Positions 38,720-47,283 of a DNA stretch of 57,087 nucleotides are shown in pieces (the first letter of the stretch is position 1; each line of letters starts with the position of its first letter). This stretch comes from Fusobacterium sp. SYSU M8D902 (GTDB lineage Bacteria; Fusobacteriota; Fusobacteriia; Fusobacteriales; Fusobacteriaceae). The translations under genes were made by a program, and so were the position numbers. The stretch lies in the NCBI RefSeq assembly GCF_040199715.1, contig NZ_JBEFNA010000012.1, positions 1-57,087 on the forward strand. Direction: 5' to 3'. A model generated the notes under the pieces. It did not search any database and was not told the origin of the DNA. It worked only from the letters and a program-made list of their open reading frames with translations.

Positions 38720-39106
38720 TTACTTAGCTTTTAGTTTACTCTCATACTGTTTATTTTCTTTAATTAATTTCTCTTTCTCTTTAGAAAGTTCTTCAACCTC
38801 TTTTAGAATTTCATCATATTTTTTTTCTAAAATCTCTACAGTTTCCAATCTTTCATCTGACTTTTTCCCTTCAGATATTAGCTCTTGCAATAGATTCTTT
38901 TTCAAATCACTTATTCTTGTCTTTCCGTGTGAAAAAGCTTCTTTTATTTTTTTCTCTTGTACTTCATCATCTTCAATTTCAAATACTCTCTCTTCCAATT
39001 GTTGATGATACTTTCTAATATCTCTTGTCTCCTCTACTTCATCTTTCTCCCTAGAAAAAGTAATTAAGTTAAGAACAACAAATGATAATAAAACTAATTT
39101 TTTCAT
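38720..39106 (-). CDS. Small secreted coiled-coil protein, operon partner of the adhesin
   Basis: 128 residues. The signal peptide MKKLVLLSFVVLNLITFS is followed by an almost wholly helical, charged chain with heptad spacing (LEERVFEIEDDEVQEKKI, LEKKYDEILKEVEELSKEK). It has no lipobox. The size and design recall FadA-type or RadD-operon coiled-coil proteins of fusobacteria, but the sequence is not clearly FadA. It is the first gene after the riboswitch and leads directly into the giant adhesin (19-bp gap with its own GGGAGG), so both should be switched together. A chaperone or periplasmic spacer role for the adhesin is an inference. Confidence 0.7.
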   Translation of the reverse strand: MKKLVLLSFVVLNLITFSREKDEVEETRDIRKYHQQLEERVFEIEDDEVQEKKIKEAFSHGKTRISDLKKNLLQELISEGKKSDERLETVEILEKKYDEILKEVEELSKEKEKLIKENKQYESKLKAK

Positions 39107-39181
39107 TTCCTCTCCTTTTTAGTATCTCCTAATTACAGTATTATAATAATTTTAAAAAATAAATAAAAAAAGCAACCAAAA

Positions 39182-39208
39182 AAACCAATTAGAATTTCTA
39201 ATTAGATC
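39182..39208 (-). terminator. Terminator of the riboswitch expression platform
   Basis: On the minus strand AATTAGA-aat-TCTAATT is followed by GG and seven T, between the aptamer and the coiled-coil gene. It is a 7-bp, A/T-rich stem. Its nearness to the aptamer 3' side suggests it is the on/off switch. Confidence 0.7.
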
Positions 39209-39212
39209 TTTG

Positions 39213-39290
39213 ATTGCAACTGGCTGCCAGTTTAAAGGCCCTATAGCTTTGCGTCATAACGTTTCCATTACTTTGCCATTAAATTGTCAT
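39213..39290 (-). promoter_or_regulatory. Class I cyclic-di-GMP riboswitch (GEMM-I)
   Basis: Read on the minus strand the segment has the hallmark GEMM-I elements in order: GGCAAAG, a hairpin closed by a GAAA tetraloop (GTAATG-GAAA-CGTTAT), the invariant GACGCAAAGC, the GGGCCTTTAAA arm with the tetraloop-receptor pattern, and CTGGCAGCCAGTTGC. GACGCAAAGC followed by the GGCAGCCAG half is close to diagnostic. The expression platform is the terminator just downstream. It would couple cyclic-di-GMP level to transcription of the coiled-coil protein and giant adhesin. Whether the ligand raises or lowers expression, and whether 3',3'-cGAMP is preferred, is not decidable by eye. Confidence 0.9.
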
Positions 39291-39309
39291 TTTTGTAAAA
39301 TACCATATC

Positions 39310-39338
39310 ATTCTATCATCTTATACTTACTATGTCAA
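39310..39338 (-). promoter_or_regulatory. Promoter of the riboswitch-adhesin transcript
   Basis: TTGACA (39333-39338) and TAGAAT (39310-39315) are separated by 17 bp on the minus strand. The start would be near 39303, just ahead of the aptamer. Confidence 0.8.
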
Positions 39339-39351
39339 GTAAAAAAGGCAA

Positions 39352-39398
39352 AAAAAAATAGAGAAAAACATTTTCTCACCTGTTTTCTCTCTATTTTT
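39352..39398. terminator. Terminator between the MORN protein and adhesin units
   Basis: AAAAATAGAGAAAA...TTTTCTCTCTATTTTT forms a long A/T-rich stem immediately after the MORN protein stop (39409) and just upstream of the riboswitch promoter. It insulates the adhesin operon from read-through. Confidence 0.65.
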
Positions 39399-39408
39399 GT
39401 AGCTTTTA

Positions 39409-40143
39409 TCACTTTTTTATTTTTCCATCTTTGAAGGATACAGTACCTAATAATTTTCCATTTTCATAAAACATGCTCCATTCTCCGTTCATCTGTCCCT
39501 CTTTAAAATTACCCATAGCATTTATAATTCCATTCTCATAGTATCTGACGAACTTTCCATTTTTCATCTGCTTACGATACTCTTCTCGAATTTTTATCTC
39601 ACCATTTTCATAATAATACACAGCTTCTCCATCTAATAATCCATTAACAAAGTACTCATCTGCCATAATTTCGCCATTTTCATAATAAGCAATATACTCT
39701 CCATCCAGTACATTATTCTTAAATGATATTATCTCCTGTATCTGTCCATTGGGATAGTAATTAATCTTTTTCCCATTGAGTTTTCCCTTTTCAAAATAGC
39801 CTCTAGATTTAATAGTACCATCTTCAAAGAATTTTATCCAATCCCCATTCATTCTATCATCTTTGAATACTACTGTCTCTTTCATCTGTCCATTCTCATA
39901 GTATTGTACAGAATCTCCGTTGAGCTTTCCTTTTGCAAATTCACAGCTCTCCTTTATCTGCCCATTCTCGTAGTATTTGATATTCTCTCCATCTTTTATT
40001 CCTTTTTTGAATCTCTCCTTCTCTTTGATAGCACCACTCTTATATCTAAAGTTTATTATCCCTGAATATGGAGTTGTTTCTGAAGATATATATACCAATC
40101 CATTCTTTATCTCTTTTTTATAGAACTCTTCCTCTCTTATCAT
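39409..40143 (-). CDS. YwqK/MORN-2 repeat protein
   Basis: 244 residues with about nine tandem repeats of roughly 23 residues, form YYENGQIKESxxFxxGKLNGDxxxY. There is no signal peptide or lipobox, so unlike the shorter paralogue at 23489-23971 it is probably cytoplasmic. The entry motif KNGLVYISSETTPYSG is shared with that paralogue. The gene follows a small membrane protein by 3 bp. MORN-2 proteins can be immunity/antitoxin partners, but no toxin gene is visible here; function is unknown. Confidence 0.8.
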   Translation of the reverse strand: MIREEEFYKKEIKNGLVYISSETTPYSGIINFRYKSGAIKEKERFKKGIKDGENIKYYENGQIKESCEFAKGKLNGDSVQYYENGQMKETVVFKDDRMNGDWIKFFEDGTIKSRGYFEKGKLNGKKINYYPNGQIQEIISFKNNVLDGEYIAYYENGEIMADEYFVNGLLDGEAVYYYENGEIKIREEYRKQMKNGKFVRYYENGIINAMGNFKEGQMNGEWSMFYENGKLLGTVSFKDGKIKK

Positions 40144-40146
40144 AGA

Positions 40147-40383
40147 CTACTCTCTCTCTTTTTTATCATTTTCTTTATTTCCATCTCTTCCAATATTTTT
40201 TAAAAATATATCCTTAGCTTTCATTATCAATACCATAAAGATAAAGTAATGTATAAATCTCATATCTTCAAAAGTTTTTCCAAAATACTTATCACAGATA
40301 AATATAAATGCAACCCAGATACCAAGTATTCCAAGTAACATTAAAACTAATTTAATCCATTCTTTCCAAAAATTATTTTCCAT
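40147..40383 (-). CDS. Small membrane protein, unrecognised
   Basis: 78 residues with two predicted membrane helices (about 11-30 and 43-57) and a strongly charged C-terminus (GNKENDKKERE). It lies directly ahead of the MORN-repeat protein in the same operon, so the two may act together. GTTAACT/AAGGAG precedes its start. No family was recognised. Confidence 0.6.
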   Translation of the reverse strand: MENNFWKEWIKLVLMLLGILGIWVAFIFICDKYFGKTFEDMRFIHYFIFMVLIMKAKDIFLKNIGRDGNKENDKKERE

Positions 40384-40599
40384 TGTAGTTAACTCCTTAT
40401 CTTTTCTCTTACTAAAATTATATCATAGAAATAGAGAGATTTAAAGAGTCAAAACCTTATTAAAAATATTTTTATAAATATATAATTATAGGACAAATTA
40501 ACTTCTTTACTATTTTTTACCTTTGTGCTAAACTCTATATTATATATAATGTAGTTTTTAAGTATTTTAAGATATAATTAGCAAGTATGGGAGGAAAAA

Positions 40600-41742
40600 A
40601 TGATATACTTTGACAATGCTGCAACAACACTTCAAAAACCTAAAGAGGTAATTGATGCTGTAATTGAAGCTATGACTTCAGTTGGTAACGCTGGTAGAGG
40701 AAATACCAATGCCTCAATGGCAGCCAACCATATAATATTTGATGCAAGAGAGAATTTAGCTCACTTCTTTAATGTAGAAGACTCTAGTAATATCGCTTTT
40801 ACACTAAACTCTACTGAGGCTCTAAATACAGCTATAAAAGGGAGTTTAAAAAAAGGTGATCATATAATTACTACTGAATTGGAGCATAACTCTGTACTAC
40901 GTCCTATCTATGAGATGGTAGAAAGAGGGGTAGAACTATCTATAACCAAATCAGATCTATTAGGTAATATTTCCTATGATGAGATGGAATCTCTTATTAA
41001 AGAGAATACCAAAGCTATTATCTGTACACATGCATCTAATCTTACAGGTAACCTCATAGATATAGCTAGAGTGGGAGAGATTTGCAAAAGACACAATTTA
41101 CTCTTCATAGTAGATGTGTCACAAACAGCAGGAGTATTTCCTATAGATGTAAAAAAAATGGGTATAGATATACTATGTTTTACTGGACACAAGAGTCTTT
41201 TTGGTCCTCAAGGAACAGGTGGTATCTATGTAAGAGATGGTATCACTATTACACCACTAAAATCTGGTGGAACTGGTATATTGACTTATGATCAAATACA
41301 ACCTGAAAAGATGCCTACACACTTGGAGGCTGGTACTTTGAATGGACATGGAATAGCTGGTCTAAATGCAGGAATAAAGTTTATAAATAGAGTAGGATTA
41401 GATGAGATCAGAAAAAAAGAGGAGGAGCTAATGTGTAGATTCTACACAAAAGTTAAAGAGCTTCCTCAAGTAAAGATCTATGGTGATTTCTCTACAAGAG
41501 AGAGATGCCCTATTGTTACATTAAATATTGGTGACTTTGACTCTGATGATGTAGCTGAAGAGTTACTATCTCACGGTGTATCTACAAGAGCTGGAGGTCA
41601 CTGTGCACCACTTATGCATAAGGCTCTTGGAACTACAGAGCAGGGAGCTGTAAGATTTAGCTTTTCATATTTCAATACTATCCAAGAGGTAGATGAGGTT
41701 GTTGAGATTCTAAAAAAACTTATTTTAGCCTCTCTTTCCTAA
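40600..41742 (+). CDS. Cysteine desulfurase-family aminotransferase class V
   Basis: 380 residues. The start MIYFDNAATTLQKPKEV, the substrate loop SVGNAGRGNTNASM, the PLP lysine in FTGHKSLFGPQGTGG (Lys198) and the catalytic-loop cysteine in RAGGHCAPLMHK (Cys335) fit the EF2568-type subgroup of cysteine desulfurases. Such enzymes take sulfur from cysteine (or act on selenocysteine) for cofactor or tRNA thiolation. No IscU/SufU partner is adjacent. The promoter TTGTGC-16-TATAAT lies just upstream. A terminator follows at 41752-41775. Confidence 0.9.
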   Translation: MIYFDNAATTLQKPKEVIDAVIEAMTSVGNAGRGNTNASMAANHIIFDARENLAHFFNVEDSSNIAFTLNSTEALNTAIKGSLKKGDHIITTELEHNSVLRPIYEMVERGVELSITKSDLLGNISYDEMESLIKENTKAIICTHASNLTGNLIDIARVGEICKRHNLLFIVDVSQTAGVFPIDVKKMGIDILCFTGHKSLFGPQGTGGIYVRDGITITPLKSGGTGILTYDQIQPEKMPTHLEAGTLNGHGIAGLNAGIKFINRVGLDEIRKKEEELMCRFYTKVKELPQVKIYGDFSTRERCPIVTLNIGDFDSDDVAEELLSHGVSTRAGGHCAPLMHKALGTTEQGAVRFSFSYFNTIQEVDEVVEILKKLILASLS

Positions 41743-41751
41743 AAAAATTTA

Positions 41752-41775
41752 AAGGACTGGTGAAAATCAGTCCTT
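41752..41775 (+). terminator. Terminator after the cysteine desulfurase-like gene
   Basis: AAGGACTG-gtgaaaat-CAGTCCTT is a perfect 8-bp stem followed by a T-rich stretch (ATTTATATTG). Confidence 0.75.
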
Positions 41776-41825
41776 ATTTATATTGTATAAATTTCTAATT
41801 TTTTATTATTTTTAATAATTTTAAA

Positions 41826-41861
41826 ACTTTTTTCGTCTAAATTACTACTTCTTTCGTCTAA
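41826..41861 (+). repeat. 21-bp-spaced direct repeat before the Bat operon
   Basis: ACTTTTTTCGTCTAA (41826-41840) and ACTTCTTTCGTCTAA (41847-41861) match at 14 of 15 positions and start 21 bp apart, two helical turns. They lie 38-73 bp upstream of the moxR start, just ahead of a possible TATTAT -10, and no good -35 is seen. That pattern fits binding sites for an activator such as a response regulator. Confidence 0.6.
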
Positions 41862-41898
41862 TATTATTGTAAAAAAACTAATTAGGAGGATCACTTTT

Positions 41899-42861
41899 AT
41901 GGATAACTTAAAAGAAACTATTATAAAAGAGAGAGAAAGCATATTGCTTGTGAAAAATGAGATTCAAAAGAAAATTGTAGGTCAAGAGGATATGATCAAT
42001 AAGATATTGATTGGGATACTTACTGGTAATCACATCTTACTTGAAGGATTACCTGGACTTGCCAAGTCTTTAACTGTAAATACCCTAGCTCAAACTTTGG
42101 GATTAAAGTTCTCAAGAATACAGTTTACTCCCGATCTACTACCAAGTGATATAATTGGTACTGAGATATACAATGAAAAAACTGGGGAGTTCTATATTAA
42201 AAAAGGTCCATTATTTGCCAATATTGTCTTGGCAGATGAGATCAACAGAGCTCCAGCTAAGGTACAATCAGCTCTTTTAGAAGCTATGCAGGAGAAACAG
42301 ATAACAATTGCCCATGAGACATTTAAATTGGAATCTCCTTTCATTGTACTTGCCACACAAAACCCTATTGAACAAGATGGAACATACCCACTTCCAGAGG
42401 CACAACAGGATAGATTTTTGATGAAGGTAAAGATCGAATATCCAAATAGAGATGAAGAGAGAGAGATGTTAAGACTTCTTACATCACCAAATGACTTTGA
42501 ATATATTGAGATAAATACAATATTGAATAAGGAGAAGATCGAAAATCTGAAAAAGATAATAAAACATATACATATAGATGATAAACTTATGGACTATATT
42601 CTTAATATCATCTTTAAAACAAGAGAGAGTAATGAGTATATTGAGTGTGGAGCTTCCCCAAGAGCCTCTATCGCCCTTGTAGTATCTGCAAAAGCAAGTG
42701 CATTCTTAGAGGGTAGAGAGTATGTTACTCCAACTGATATAAAAAAAGTTATATTTGATGTATTACGTCATAGAATAATCTTAAACTATGAAGCTGAAGC
42801 AGATGGAAAGAGTATTGAAGATATTATAGTAGATATAATGGAGCAAGTGGAGCTTCCTTAG
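41899..42861 (+). CDS. moxR: MoxR-family AAA+ ATPase
   Basis: 320 residues. Walker A is LLEGLPGLAKS, Walker B VLADEINRAPAKVQSALLE, sensor 1 ATQNPIEQDGTYPLPEAQQD, and the C-terminal lid follows. MoxR ATPases act as chaperone-like partners of VWA-domain proteins. It is the first gene of an eight-gene plus-strand operon with DUF58, two VWA membrane proteins, a TPR protein and BatD. This is the Bat arrangement linked to aerotolerance and envelope stress in Bacteroides and others. AGGAGG precedes the ATG. Confidence 0.95.
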   Translation: MDNLKETIIKERESILLVKNEIQKKIVGQEDMINKILIGILTGNHILLEGLPGLAKSLTVNTLAQTLGLKFSRIQFTPDLLPSDIIGTEIYNEKTGEFYIKKGPLFANIVLADEINRAPAKVQSALLEAMQEKQITIAHETFKLESPFIVLATQNPIEQDGTYPLPEAQQDRFLMKVKIEYPNRDEEREMLRLLTSPNDFEYIEINTILNKEKIENLKKIIKHIHIDDKLMDYILNIIFKTRESNEYIECGASPRASIALVVSAKASAFLEGREYVTPTDIKKVIFDVLRHRIILNYEAEADGKSIEDIIVDIMEQVELP

Positions 42862-42870
42862 GAGTTTTAT

Positions 42871-43677
42871 ATGAAAAAAGAGGATATATTAAAGAAAATA
42901 AAAAAAATAGAGATAGCTTCATCAATTATAGCTAGTGAGATATTTTCTGGAAGTTACCGTTCTTACTTCAAGGGAAATGGTATGGAGTTTTCTGATATTA
43001 GAAGGTATTCACTAGGTGATGATGTAAAAAAAATAGATTGGAAAGTTAGTGCTAGACAGAGAAAAACCTATGTAAAAGAGTTTATAGAGGAGAGGGAGAT
43101 CAATATATATCTTTTAATTGATATATCTCCTTCTAACAATTTTCCAGCTAAGCAGGATTTGATCTCACAATTAATAGGAAGCTTAGCTTTTAGTGCTATC
43201 AAAAATAATGATAAGGTCGGAGCTATCTTCTTTAGTGATGAGGTAGAAAAAATAATACCTCTAAAAAAAGGTAAAAAACAGGGATTGGTTATACTTGAAA
43301 ACTTTCTAACTCTTGTCCCAAAGGGAAAGGGAACAGATATTTCAAAGGTTCTTACCTCTTTTTATAATTTCTGTAAAAAGAGAACTGTTGTATTTTTAAT
43401 AAGTGATTTTATTGATGAAAATTATGAGAAAGCTTTGAAATTAGTAAACAAAAGACATGATCTAATCCCAATTAGAGTAGCAAATAGAAGATTTGATTCC
43501 CTACCTCAAGGTGCTATATTTACACTTATGGACTCTGAAACTGGAGAGGAGATTACAGTTGAAAATCTCTCTAAAAATGAGTCTTTTGATGAGGAGCTAC
43601 CAAAGAACATTCTGACACTCTATACAGATGAAAACTATGTTGCTAAATTAACTAATTATTTTAAAAGAAGGAGATAG
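42871..43677 (+). CDS. DUF58 domain protein
   Basis: 268 residues. The DUF58 signature GNGMEFSDIRRYSLGDDVKKIDWK at the N-terminus (about 39-62) is followed by a VWA-like fold with a metal site, IYLLIDISPSNNF. No membrane segment. DUF58 proteins are invariant partners of MoxR ATPases. It starts 9 bp after moxR and ends just before the next gene, which starts 1 bp later. Confidence 0.9.
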   Translation: MKKEDILKKIKKIEIASSIIASEIFSGSYRSYFKGNGMEFSDIRRYSLGDDVKKIDWKVSARQRKTYVKEFIEEREINIYLLIDISPSNNFPAKQDLISQLIGSLAFSAIKNNDKVGAIFFSDEVEKIIPLKKGKKQGLVILENFLTLVPKGKGTDISKVLTSFYNFCKKRTVVFLISDFIDENYEKALKLVNKRHDLIPIRVANRRFDSLPQGAIFTLMDSETGEEITVENLSKNESFDEELPKNILTLYTDENYVAKLTNYFKRRR

Positions 43678-43678
43678 T

Positions 43679-44392
43679 ATGAAAAAACTTATTTTTACTT
43701 TTATTTTTATCTCCTCTATAATTTTTGCAAAGGATATATATGTAGGAGATACAGTTAAATTACAGGTAAGTGGAATACCTGAAGAGAGGATAGTAGAAAG
43801 TTTTAAAAATTCCAACTTAGAACTTGAAAAGATAGAGAAAGATAGAGATGGATATGTTTTAAGTATCAGAGGTTTTGAGGTAGGAAAGAGTACAGTAACT
43901 CTAGGAGATAAGAGAATTGTCCTTGAGATAAAGTCCTCTCTTGATGAGAAGGATAAGGAGATATATCCACATCTTAGTGATAACAGTGATACTCAATTGT
44001 ACTCTGGCAGATTTCCCTATACATTTGTTTTAGCTATAATTTCAGGTATATTATCCACTCTTTACCTGCTCAAAAATTTCAAATTTAGGAGAAAAGAGAG
44101 CCATATATCTCCTGAAGCTAAATTTGAAAATATAGTGGCTAACTTGAGTGATGACTCTTGGGATTTTGATTTAAGTATGGGAATTAGAGAGTATATTGAT
44201 AGTAAGTATCAATCACACTTTACCAATGGAATCTACTCAATTGTAGGTGTGCTTACTCCAGAGGATATTGATACTATCTACAATCTAGATAACTATAAGT
44301 TCTCAAATAACAACGAAGATCTAAAGGAGAGATTTGTAGAGCAAATTCTTGAAATTTTTAATAAAGTAAGGAGGGATACAACAGATGTTTAG
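43679..44392 (+). CDS. Membrane protein of the Bat operon (DUF4381-like position)
   Basis: 237 residues. Signal or anchor helix at 2-17 (KKLIFTFIFISSIIFA), a short extracytoplasmic domain of about 90 residues (VGDTVKLQVSGIPEERIVES), one membrane helix near 113-133 (FPYTFVLAIISGILSTLYLL) and a cytoplasmic tail with VLTPEDIDTIYNL. In other Bat operons the gene between DUF58 and BatA is a DUF4381-type protein; this position and layout match, though the sequence itself is not decisive. It overlaps batA by 8 bp. Confidence 0.65.
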   Translation: MKKLIFTFIFISSIIFAKDIYVGDTVKLQVSGIPEERIVESFKNSNLELEKIEKDRDGYVLSIRGFEVGKSTVTLGDKRIVLEIKSSLDEKDKEIYPHLSDNSDTQLYSGRFPYTFVLAIISGILSTLYLLKNFKFRRKESHISPEAKFENIVANLSDDSWDFDLSMGIREYIDSKYQSHFTNGIYSIVGVLTPEDIDTIYNLDNYKFSNNNEDLKERFVEQILEIFNKVRRDTTDV

Positions 44393-45344
44393 ATTTACAA
44401 GTCCCTATTTTTTACTGCTTATCCCTATCCTCATATTTCTATTTTTTAGAAAACGTCAGGTAAAAGGGATAGCCGTTCCTGGTATAAAGCCATTAAAATC
44501 TTTTAGATTAAAAAGCAAAAAGTATTTGATCGGAAAATTTCTGATCCTTTCCTCACTTATTCTAATGTGTATAGCCTTGGCTCGTCCACAGCTACTATCT
44601 GAGAATAGAATAGTAAAAAAAGATGGAATAGATATAGTTATAGCTTTGGATCTATCACAATCTATGTTACAAAATGACTTTAAACCCAACAGATTGGAGA
44701 AGGCAAAAAAACTTCTAGTGGACTTTATAAATAAGAGGGGGAATGATAGAATCTCTCTAGTAATCTTTGGTGGAGATGCCTATACTAAAGTACCACTTAC
44801 ATTTGATCACAGCATTGTCAATGACACTGTTTCTAAAATAACAGTTGACGATATTACAAGCAACAATAGAACTGCTATTGGAATGGGATTAGGAGTAGCT
44901 CTAAATAGGTTAAAATCCTCTGATTCTAAATCTAAAGTTGTCATTCTAATGACTGATGGAGAGAATAACTCTGGAGAGATGAGTCCTATTGGTGCTAGTA
45001 AGATAGCTAAAGAATTGGGAATTAAAGTCTACACTATTGGAATTGGTGCTAAAGAGATTAGAGTACGTGTTCCTTTTGGATATACTACAGTTCAAAATAG
45101 AGAGTTAGATGAAAATCTATTGAAAACTATTGCTGATAACACTGATGGTAAGTACTTTAGAGCAAGTAATGAGAGTGAATTTCAAAATATCTTTGATGAG
45201 ATAGATAAATTGGAAAAAACTAAAATAGATGGTCGTTCATACTATGAAGAGAGAGAACTTTATGAAAACATCTTAAAATTAGCTCTATTTCTATTGGTAA
45301 TCGGTGCTTTTTTTGAATATAAAAAATATATAAAAATTCCATAA
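44385..45344 (+). CDS. batA: BatA, VWA-domain membrane protein
   Basis: 319 residues. N-terminal helix PYFLLLIPILIFLFF, a second helix near 51-68 (FLILSSLILMCIALARP), then a von Willebrand A domain whose metal-ion site is DLSQS with Asp89, and a C-terminal helix near 294-310. FGGDAYTKVPLTFDHS and MTDGENNSG complete the fold. GGAGGG precedes its ATG. In Bacteroides BatA forms a complex with BatB-E; here it should contact BatB and the MoxR ATPase. Confidence 0.9.
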   Translation: MFRFTSPYFLLLIPILIFLFFRKRQVKGIAVPGIKPLKSFRLKSKKYLIGKFLILSSLILMCIALARPQLLSENRIVKKDGIDIVIALDLSQSMLQNDFKPNRLEKAKKLLVDFINKRGNDRISLVIFGGDAYTKVPLTFDHSIVNDTVSKITVDDITSNNRTAIGMGLGVALNRLKSSDSKSKVVILMTDGENNSGEMSPIGASKIAKELGIKVYTIGIGAKEIRVRVPFGYTTVQNRELDENLLKTIADNTDGKYFRASNESEFQNIFDEIDKLEKTKIDGRSYYEERELYENILKLALFLLVIGAFFEYKKYIKIP

Positions 45345-45358
45345 AAAGAGGTGAAACA

Positions 45359-46327
45359 ATGCAATTTGGTAATTTAAACAACTTAGTATATATATTAATT
45401 CCCTCTCTTCTCCTCTTGATTATGATTTCAGGTATGAAAAAACGGATTGAGATTTTAAGATTTTTAAAATTGAGAATAAAGAGAAGAATCTCTACATTAA
45501 AGATATTTTTAATAGTTTCTGGAGCTGTATTGGTAGTCATTGCCCTATTATCTCCTCAAAAAGAGATTGCAGATAAAGAGATAGAGGTAAAAGGAATGAA
45601 TATATATGCTCTTATTGATACTTCTAAATCAATGCTTACAGAAGATGTCTACCCAAATAGATTGGAAGCTAGTAAGAGAGTTTTAAAAAATCTGATACAA
45701 TCTCTAAAAGGAGATAGAATTGGATTTATTCCCTTTTCAGATAGTGCATATATACAGATGCCACTTACTGATGATTACTCCATAACAGAAAACTATATAA
45801 ATGCCTTGGACTCTTCTCTCATCTCTGGTGGTGGAACACAGCTATATCAAGCCTTAACCCTTGCTGAAAAATCTTTTTCAGAGATAGGAAGTGAGAATAA
45901 AACTGTAATTATTCTATCAGATGGTGGAGATTTTGATAAAAAATCCTTGGAGTTTGCTAAGAATAACAAGATTAATGTATACTCTATTGGAATTGGTACC
46001 CAAGCTGGAAATGTCATACCAAACTATGTGAATGGAGCTAAGAGAGGATTTATTAAAGATGATAAAGGTTCAGCTGTTATCAGTAAACTTAATTCAAGTT
46101 TTTTACAGCAGATAGCAGATGACAATGGTGGAAAATACTATGAGGTGAATAATTTTGTAGATAATTCTAAAAACTTTGTCCAAGATAGTGCTAATTTAGA
46201 GAGAAAAAGTCAGAGAAATGAGAAGAGTAAAGTCTATGAAAAGTATTTTCAATATCCACTTTTTTTAGGTATTCTACTCATACTCTTAGGTTATCTACTT
46301 AGAGAGGTGATAAAAGATGAGGAGTAA
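45359..46327 (+). CDS. batB: BatB, VWA-domain membrane protein
   Basis: 322 residues, clearly a paralogue of BatA. Membrane helices lie near 9-23 and 50-65 and again at the C-terminus (PLFLGILLILLGYLL). The VWA metal site is DTSKS with Asp87; RIGFIPFSDSAYIQMPLT and IILSDGGDFD follow. The gene overlaps batC by 11 bp. Confidence 0.9.
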   Translation: MQFGNLNNLVYILIPSLLLLIMISGMKKRIEILRFLKLRIKRRISTLKIFLIVSGAVLVVIALLSPQKEIADKEIEVKGMNIYALIDTSKSMLTEDVYPNRLEASKRVLKNLIQSLKGDRIGFIPFSDSAYIQMPLTDDYSITENYINALDSSLISGGGTQLYQALTLAEKSFSEIGSENKTVIILSDGGDFDKKSLEFAKNNKINVYSIGIGTQAGNVIPNYVNGAKRGFIKDDKGSAVISKLNSSFLQQIADDNGGKYYEVNNFVDNSKNFVQDSANLERKSQRNEKSKVYEKYFQYPLFLGILLILLGYLLREVIKDEE

Positions 46328-47270
46328 GATTGTAGCCACAGTGATTTTAATTCTCTCAATAGTTGCCCTATTCAACTACTATCCCTCTTTAAAAAACTAT
46401 AACTATATAAAAAAAGGAAATAAGAATACTCTAGCTAAAGAATTTGATCTAGGTAGAGAGAACTATAAAAAATCCTTGGATATAGAGAAAAATAGTAGAG
46501 TGGATAGCAACATATTAAAATCATTCTATTTTGAAAAAAAATATGATGAGGTTGTTAAAGCTCCTGCTGATGAGAACTTTTTAAAAGGTAATTCATATGC
46601 CTATCTCGGCGATCAAGATGCTCAAAACAGTAAATCTTTTTATGAAAAAGCTCTAGCTGAGTATAAATTAGGTATGAAAAAGAGTGATGATATCAACATT
46701 AAAAAGAATTATGAATTAATACTACAAAAAATTAAAGAATCTGATAAAAAAGAGCAGAACAAGGATAATAAAGAGAATAAAGATCAGAAAGATAAAGAGA
46801 AAAATCAAGATAAGCAAGATCAAAATAATAAAAAGGATCAAAACAAAGATCAACAACAAGATCAGAATAATAAGCAAGAGCAAAACAGAGATCAAAATAA
46901 CAATACAGAAAATCAATCTCAAAATCAGCAAAAGCAAGATGAGAAAGAGAATAAAAACAGTGAACAGAAACAGGATTCTCAAAAGAATGGAGATGAACAA
47001 AAGAATAGTAATTCTGATAATCAAAATGATAATGAGAATAAAAAACAAAACTCTCAACCTGAAAAAGATGATTCTAAAGATCCTCAAGAGCAAAAGGATA
47101 ACTCAAAGGGAAATAGTGGTCAAACAGAGGGTGAGATGAGTGAAAAAGAGATTAAAGAACAGGAGATAAAAGCTATACTAAAAAGATTAGAGGGAAATGA
47201 GAAGCAATCTTTTAAAAACAATGAAAGAATGCTGAACATAAACAATAACACTCCTTCTAATAGATGGTAA
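46317..47270 (+). CDS. batC: BatC-like TPR protein with long low-complexity tail
   Basis: 317 residues. An N-terminal membrane helix (about 3-18) is followed by short TPR-like helices (DLGRENYKKSLDIEKNSRVD, NSKSFYEKALAEYKLG, to about residue 140). Residues 140-265 are almost entirely Lys, Asn, Gln, Asp and Glu (KDQNKDQQQDQNNKQEQNRD), a hydrophilic, probably disordered stretch. The C-terminus has another short helix and a Lys/Asn-rich end. BatC proteins normally have TPRs plus a shorter charged tail, so the tail here is long. The simple-sequence codon run makes this gene prone to length change between strains. Confidence 0.75.
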   Translation: MRSKIVATVILILSIVALFNYYPSLKNYNYIKKGNKNTLAKEFDLGRENYKKSLDIEKNSRVDSNILKSFYFEKKYDEVVKAPADENFLKGNSYAYLGDQDAQNSKSFYEKALAEYKLGMKKSDDINIKKNYELILQKIKESDKKEQNKDNKENKDQKDKEKNQDKQDQNNKKDQNKDQQQDQNNKQEQNRDQNNNTENQSQNQQKQDEKENKNSEQKQDSQKNGDEQKNSNSDNQNDNENKKQNSQPEKDDSKDPQEQKDNSKGNSGQTEGEMSEKEIKEQEIKAILKRLEGNEKQSFKNNERMLNINNNTPSNRW

Positions 47271-47283
47271 AGGAGATGAACAG

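Noticed and set aside
39210-39434. 74-codon plus-strand frame over the riboswitch
   Set aside because: It has no ribosome site and overlaps a structured RNA and a terminator on the other strand.
46722-47093. A 123-residue, almost pure Ile/Leu frame opposite batC
   Set aside because: It is the reverse reading of the Lys/Asn/Gln codon run; no start signals.
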